A stretch of DNA of 64,000 nucleotides from Sipunculus nudus (Eukaryota > Annelida > Sipuncula > Golfingiida > Sipunculidae), in assembly GCA_026874595.1 (NCBI GenBank), contig CM049307.1:81074643-81138642 (forward strand), given 5' to 3'. Of the stretch, positions 61,466-64,000 are shown piece after piece. Every line of letters begins with the position of its first letter. The stretch's first letter is position 1. The notes below the pieces were generated by a model, which was not told where the DNA came from, ran no database searches, and saw nothing but the letters and a program-made list of their open reading frames with translations. The translations under genes were made by a program, and so were the position numbers.

Positions 61466-62229
61466 ACACAAATAGTGTGTCTCTGTGAGCCTTTAACAAA
61501 AATCTTGAGGATGATAATTGGACAAAAAAAAGTAATAAAAATGTAAAGAAAATAGTATTCAACATTAAAAAAATTCAAAGGAGGAATTTAAAATATATTT
61601 TATGAAAACAGTATAAAGTAGAAGCAAACTGTGCTTGCCTTGTTGTTTGTGAGGGTTTCACATTTATACTGTTCGTGAAAGGAAAATTATTGCAAAAAAA
61701 ATCCTACGTGAACAAGGAGCAAACCATCTAAGACAAGACAAAAAGCAAAATATTGATATTATTGATAATAATTGATGTTGGATGTAACGGTTAATTTAGG
61801 ATAGCTATTATGAATAACCAGATGTTTCGAATTATCTGCCAATAATGAACAACAATTTCTACTCATTTGATATTCACGTAGTTCTCGCCCAAGTTTTAGG
61901 ATTTTGTGATCATATAACTCTGTATAATTAATTCATAAAATGATGGATATAATCTAAGGTTGTTGAATGGTGAGATCACGAAAATTACACCCTTGTGAAA
62001 AAATGAAAATGTGAAAAATGGCAAACGATAAAAACATGAAGCCAACCAGAATAAGCAGCCTTACCTGGAATGATCTGGATTTGTCAATCGTTGACAGCGT
62101 CGCTGCTGACAGGTAGCTCAGGGTGGCTTTCTCTGCTGGTAGCCAGAGCCGGGTTGGAAGGTTACTTAGAATTGCTAACCCAGCAACTGCCCCAGAAATA
62201 CGAACCAACCACCTCCCAACCCCCATCAT
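55418..62229 (-). CDS. SELENOU1: Selenoprotein U1 / PRXL2A-like, in-frame UGA read as selenocysteine (5 core exons, 211 aa)
   Basis: Exons (minus strand): 62237-62065 (ATG at 62229), 61156-61082, 60704-60570, 60162-60027, 55542-55418; 636 nt with TAG, in phase at every GT-AG junction. Residues ~8-30 are a hydrophobic N-terminal segment (signal or anchor); the rest is a thioredoxin-fold AhpC/TSA_2 domain. The active site reads RRPG-U-LLCRE, where U (residue 75) is the TGA at 61099-61097; mammalian PRXL2A has Cys there (CxxC). Conserved sequence continues after the [34 protein letters not shown] and [11 protein letters not shown], so the TGA is inside an intact gene. Known family: SelU1 carries Sec in fish and various invertebrates and Cys in mammals; it is a redox protein of poorly defined substrate. 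A SECIS candidate lies in the 3' UTR. An upstream exon could extend the N-terminus by 33 residues. A nonsense mutation is the unlikely alternative. Confidence 0.93.
55932..58359 (+). repeat. Dispersed repeat family A, copy 2
   Basis: Starts CAAGGGACCCATGGGTCACG and ends GACTATAGCTCAGATGAC...CAGCTGAGCTAAAAATC. 56578-57672 matches parts of 1514-3220. The tail (57825-58359) repeats the family end a second time, so this copy is itself mosaic. In the last SelU intron. Confidence 0.75.
58657..58986. repeat. ~328-bp repeat, direct copy of 59428-59751
   Basis: From GTAACATTCTTGCCCTTTGA to GCCTGGTAAGTACC it differs from 59428-59751 at only a few bases. Both strands carry open frames, and the segment is GC-richer than its surroundings. 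GCGATTCGAGTCT inside resembles an RNA polymerase III B box, without a convincing A box. Confidence 0.85.
59071..59913. mobile_element. Foldback element with ~235-bp inverted arms
   Basis: Left arm 59071-59310 (GTAGCTGCTTATTTATTCTG...) is the inverse of right arm ~59670-59913 (...AATAAATAAGCAGCTAC). The loop includes most of the second copy of the 328-bp repeat. The arms end in sequence shared with copy 58657-58986. Confidence 0.85.
61097..61099 (-). other. In-frame TGA, predicted selenocysteine codon of the UxxC redox motif
   Basis: Codon 20 of the 75-nt exon 61156-61082. The frame before ([12 protein letters not shown]) and after (LLCRE, then EAQGLSSL in the next exon) is conserved with PRXL2A/SelU. 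The exon is 25 whole codons with a good acceptor (attacag) and donor (gtaagg), so reading the TGA as stop would truncate the protein at the catalytic residue. Confidence 0.9.
61367..61457. repeat. (TA)n microsatellite
   Basis: Nearly pure TA run interrupted by tttatat and acacat, in the SelU intron upstream of the Sec exon. Confidence 0.95.
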
Positions 62230-62237
62230 CAACCAAT

Positions 62238-63602
62238 CTGAAACAGCGAGCAAATGTTGTCTGCATCCACATAAAAAGCAGCACAGCATGATGTTGTACT
62301 TAATTTTATGTTTCTGTAACATAAAGTCTATAATTAAGCCAAAAGCTGGCCTCAGTGACTTCAGATATTAAGGTAGAGATATATATGGGGATCTGCTGTT
62401 CATATAAACTTATTATATTTAACATATCTTCCATATATTCATAATCTTTTATATCTTTGTTTTTTATTAAACAAAAACAAACAAAAACATACAATAACAA
62501 AACAAGTGACATATAATAAATACTGTGGTTGCCTTTTTATTCGCGAGGGTATTAGTGAAAAAATTGCAAATATGAAACCTTCTGGAAAAAGATGTTCTAT
62601 CAACAAGGATGATCTCTGGAAACAACCTAATCAGCAACCAAATCTGTGTATGATATCAAAATTGGCCAATGCGTCCAATTATTGTAAAACCTATCCATTA
62701 AAACATGCCTTACTCACAGAGGCTATATCGACTGTGATCCAAGTCATAAGTTACTGACTGAACAAGTAATTAGATATGGTATTTTAGGATTCATCCTAAC
62801 TTTAAAATCAATACAAATACTGCTGATTTTATAGTTTCTGGTGCAATCGTGAAAATGAATCCTTCACAAAATGTTCAAAATTAAGAAATCACGAAATTTC
62901 TGCCTAGCAAATCTAAAGCCAACCACAGTATACAACTTATAACACAAATAACACTTAATATTATACATGTATATGATTGGTTGGTTTGAGTAACCTGTAA
63001 ATTACATTCAAACTCTCAAACTGCCCTACAATTGTAATTCTCTAGAGCAAATACTACTAAAATTTGTACCCATTTTACACTTTATATCATCTAATCAATT
63101 AACAACAAACACTTGACAATGATTACTTGTAGCCTACATCAAACATTTGCACTGCTAAACCTAAATAAGCGATCACCTCATGATCCATATCTTGTATTCA
63201 ACATATCTGTAAAGTATAATCAAACCCAAGTTGGAATAGAATTTATTTTAATTTTTTCATATATCACAATATTTTAGTTTTTAAGAATTCATGAAATGTT
63301 ATTTGACTGAAAACAACAGAACCTAACATATCCAGTTGTTGTTCAATTATGAAACAAAGCTTAAAATATTTTTAATTCTTAAATAAAATATTCAAAACTA
63401 AAAATAAATATGATTAAAAACTTAGGGTTTTAAATCAATGTGCATGAAATCTATCATAACCAATTTTAGAAATGATAAATATACTTTTAAAAATTATATA
63501 TAAAAGGTTAACAATAAAACTTGATTATCAGTTCATATTACTGGAGATTTAAAAAATTTTCATCAATTAAAATGTGGTTATATATATTTAAAGTGGCAGC
63601 AC
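62238..63602. other. SelU intron or 5' region, nothing recognised
   Basis: AT-rich, no repeat family or exon identified; short open frames are without similarity. Confidence 0.4.
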
Positions 63603-63700
63603 CTGACAATTGAACACCAGTCAACCAATAGTCCAACAGCAGCCAAACCGCTGCTAACACCAGAAACAGAACTGGAGGGCTTGCCCCGCCCATCTACCAC
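63603..63700 (-). CDS. Possible upstream exon of SelU adding an in-frame hydrophobic N-terminus
   Basis: Flanked by a strong acceptor (T-rich tract then gtag, just above 63700) and a CAG|gtgctg donor below 63603. An ATG at 63693-63691 opens a frame (MGGASPPVLFLVLAAVW...) that joins in phase to the exon at 62237 as ...[13 protein letters not shown], giving a 244-aa protein with Sec at 108. The segment is strongly hydrophobic, like a signal anchor. Vertebrate PRXL2A also has isoforms differing at the N-terminus. It may instead be 5' UTR, with translation starting at 62229. A second frame through this exon is also open but leaves the SelU frame. Confidence 0.4.
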
Positions 63701-64000
63701 CTACAACAATGAAAAAAAAGAGACGCATGAACTAACTAGTTTTGATTTTTTTGTAGATCATGCTCAATGACTGAAAGAAAACAACTACGAATGAACCATT
63801 ACTAATTCATTACTTGATTATTTTAGGTATCTTCAATATTATTTTCCATGAAATCTGCTTTATAGCTAAGAAACTGACCGGGTAAATTAAGTCATCATCC
63901 TGTTAAGGTAATGACCAAGTTATTAACACCATTTCACTGCAGAATTTTTCATGCTGTTTGCTACTTTGCTACCGTTCTGATTTTACTGACATTGTTAGAA
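63701..64000. other. Upstream of the last SelU exon seen; window edge
   Basis: Starts (minus strand) with the acceptor of the exon at 63700. The SelU promoter and any earlier exon lie here or beyond the window. Confidence 0.4.

Noticed and set aside
1-64000. CRISPR arrays, operons, bacterial elements
   Set aside because: The window has spliced animal genes with poly(A) signals; tandem arrays present are microsatellites or transposon cores without spacer structure.

Overview
The window is animal (metazoan) nuclear DNA, AT-rich, with small exons separated by repeat-filled introns. The density of MITE-like elements, the arrays of ~140-160 bp tandem units (of the kind known from bivalve pearl/Helitron-like elements) and a UGA-containing SelU gene all suggest a marine invertebrate, most likely a bivalve mollusc. 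The species assignment is inference; the three gene identifications rest on exon-by-exon protein similarity recalled from the vertebrate families.

Layout. Positions 1-19,100 hold no recognisable protein-coding exon: there are dispersed repeats, microsatellites, a pogo/Tigger-type transposon, hAT-type elements, a probable solo LTR, and one small CpG-containing patch with ETS and YY1 motifs (about 9,531-9,606) that could be a distant promoter. From 19,114 to 39,793 (+) lies LRRC45, a centrosome-linker/cilium protein, in 16 coding exons (676 aa). It converges with SGSH (lysosomal heparan N-sulfatase) on the minus strand, 50,671-43,414, in 7 exons (508 aa). Further right on the minus strand, 62,229 (or 63,693) to 55,418, is a SelU1/PRXL2A-type thioredoxin-fold selenoprotein whose active-site motif reads Sec-Leu-Leu-Cys because an in-frame TGA lies at 61,099-61,097.

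The main finding is the selenoprotein. The reading frame is intact and conserved on both sides of the TGA, and about 1.5 kb past the stop codon the transcript can form a SECIS-like hairpin (53,928-53,859) with a full UGAU/UGAU quartet and two stems. Its apical loop lacks the usual AA, so it needs testing. Other points of interest: a 69-bp tandem triplication of the LRRC45 exon 2 splice acceptor in which only the last copy is usable; an (ATT)n microsatellite replacing the polypyrimidine tract of LRRC45 exon 9; transposon-borne arrays of perfect DR1 nuclear-receptor half-site pairs in LRRC45 introns; a 989-bp element with a 9-bp target duplication about 140 bp upstream of the SGSH start codon; and a large foldback element in the last SelU intron.

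The three genes have no obvious shared pathway. Human LRRC45 and SGSH both map to 17q25.3, so their adjacency here may be a relic of old linkage.
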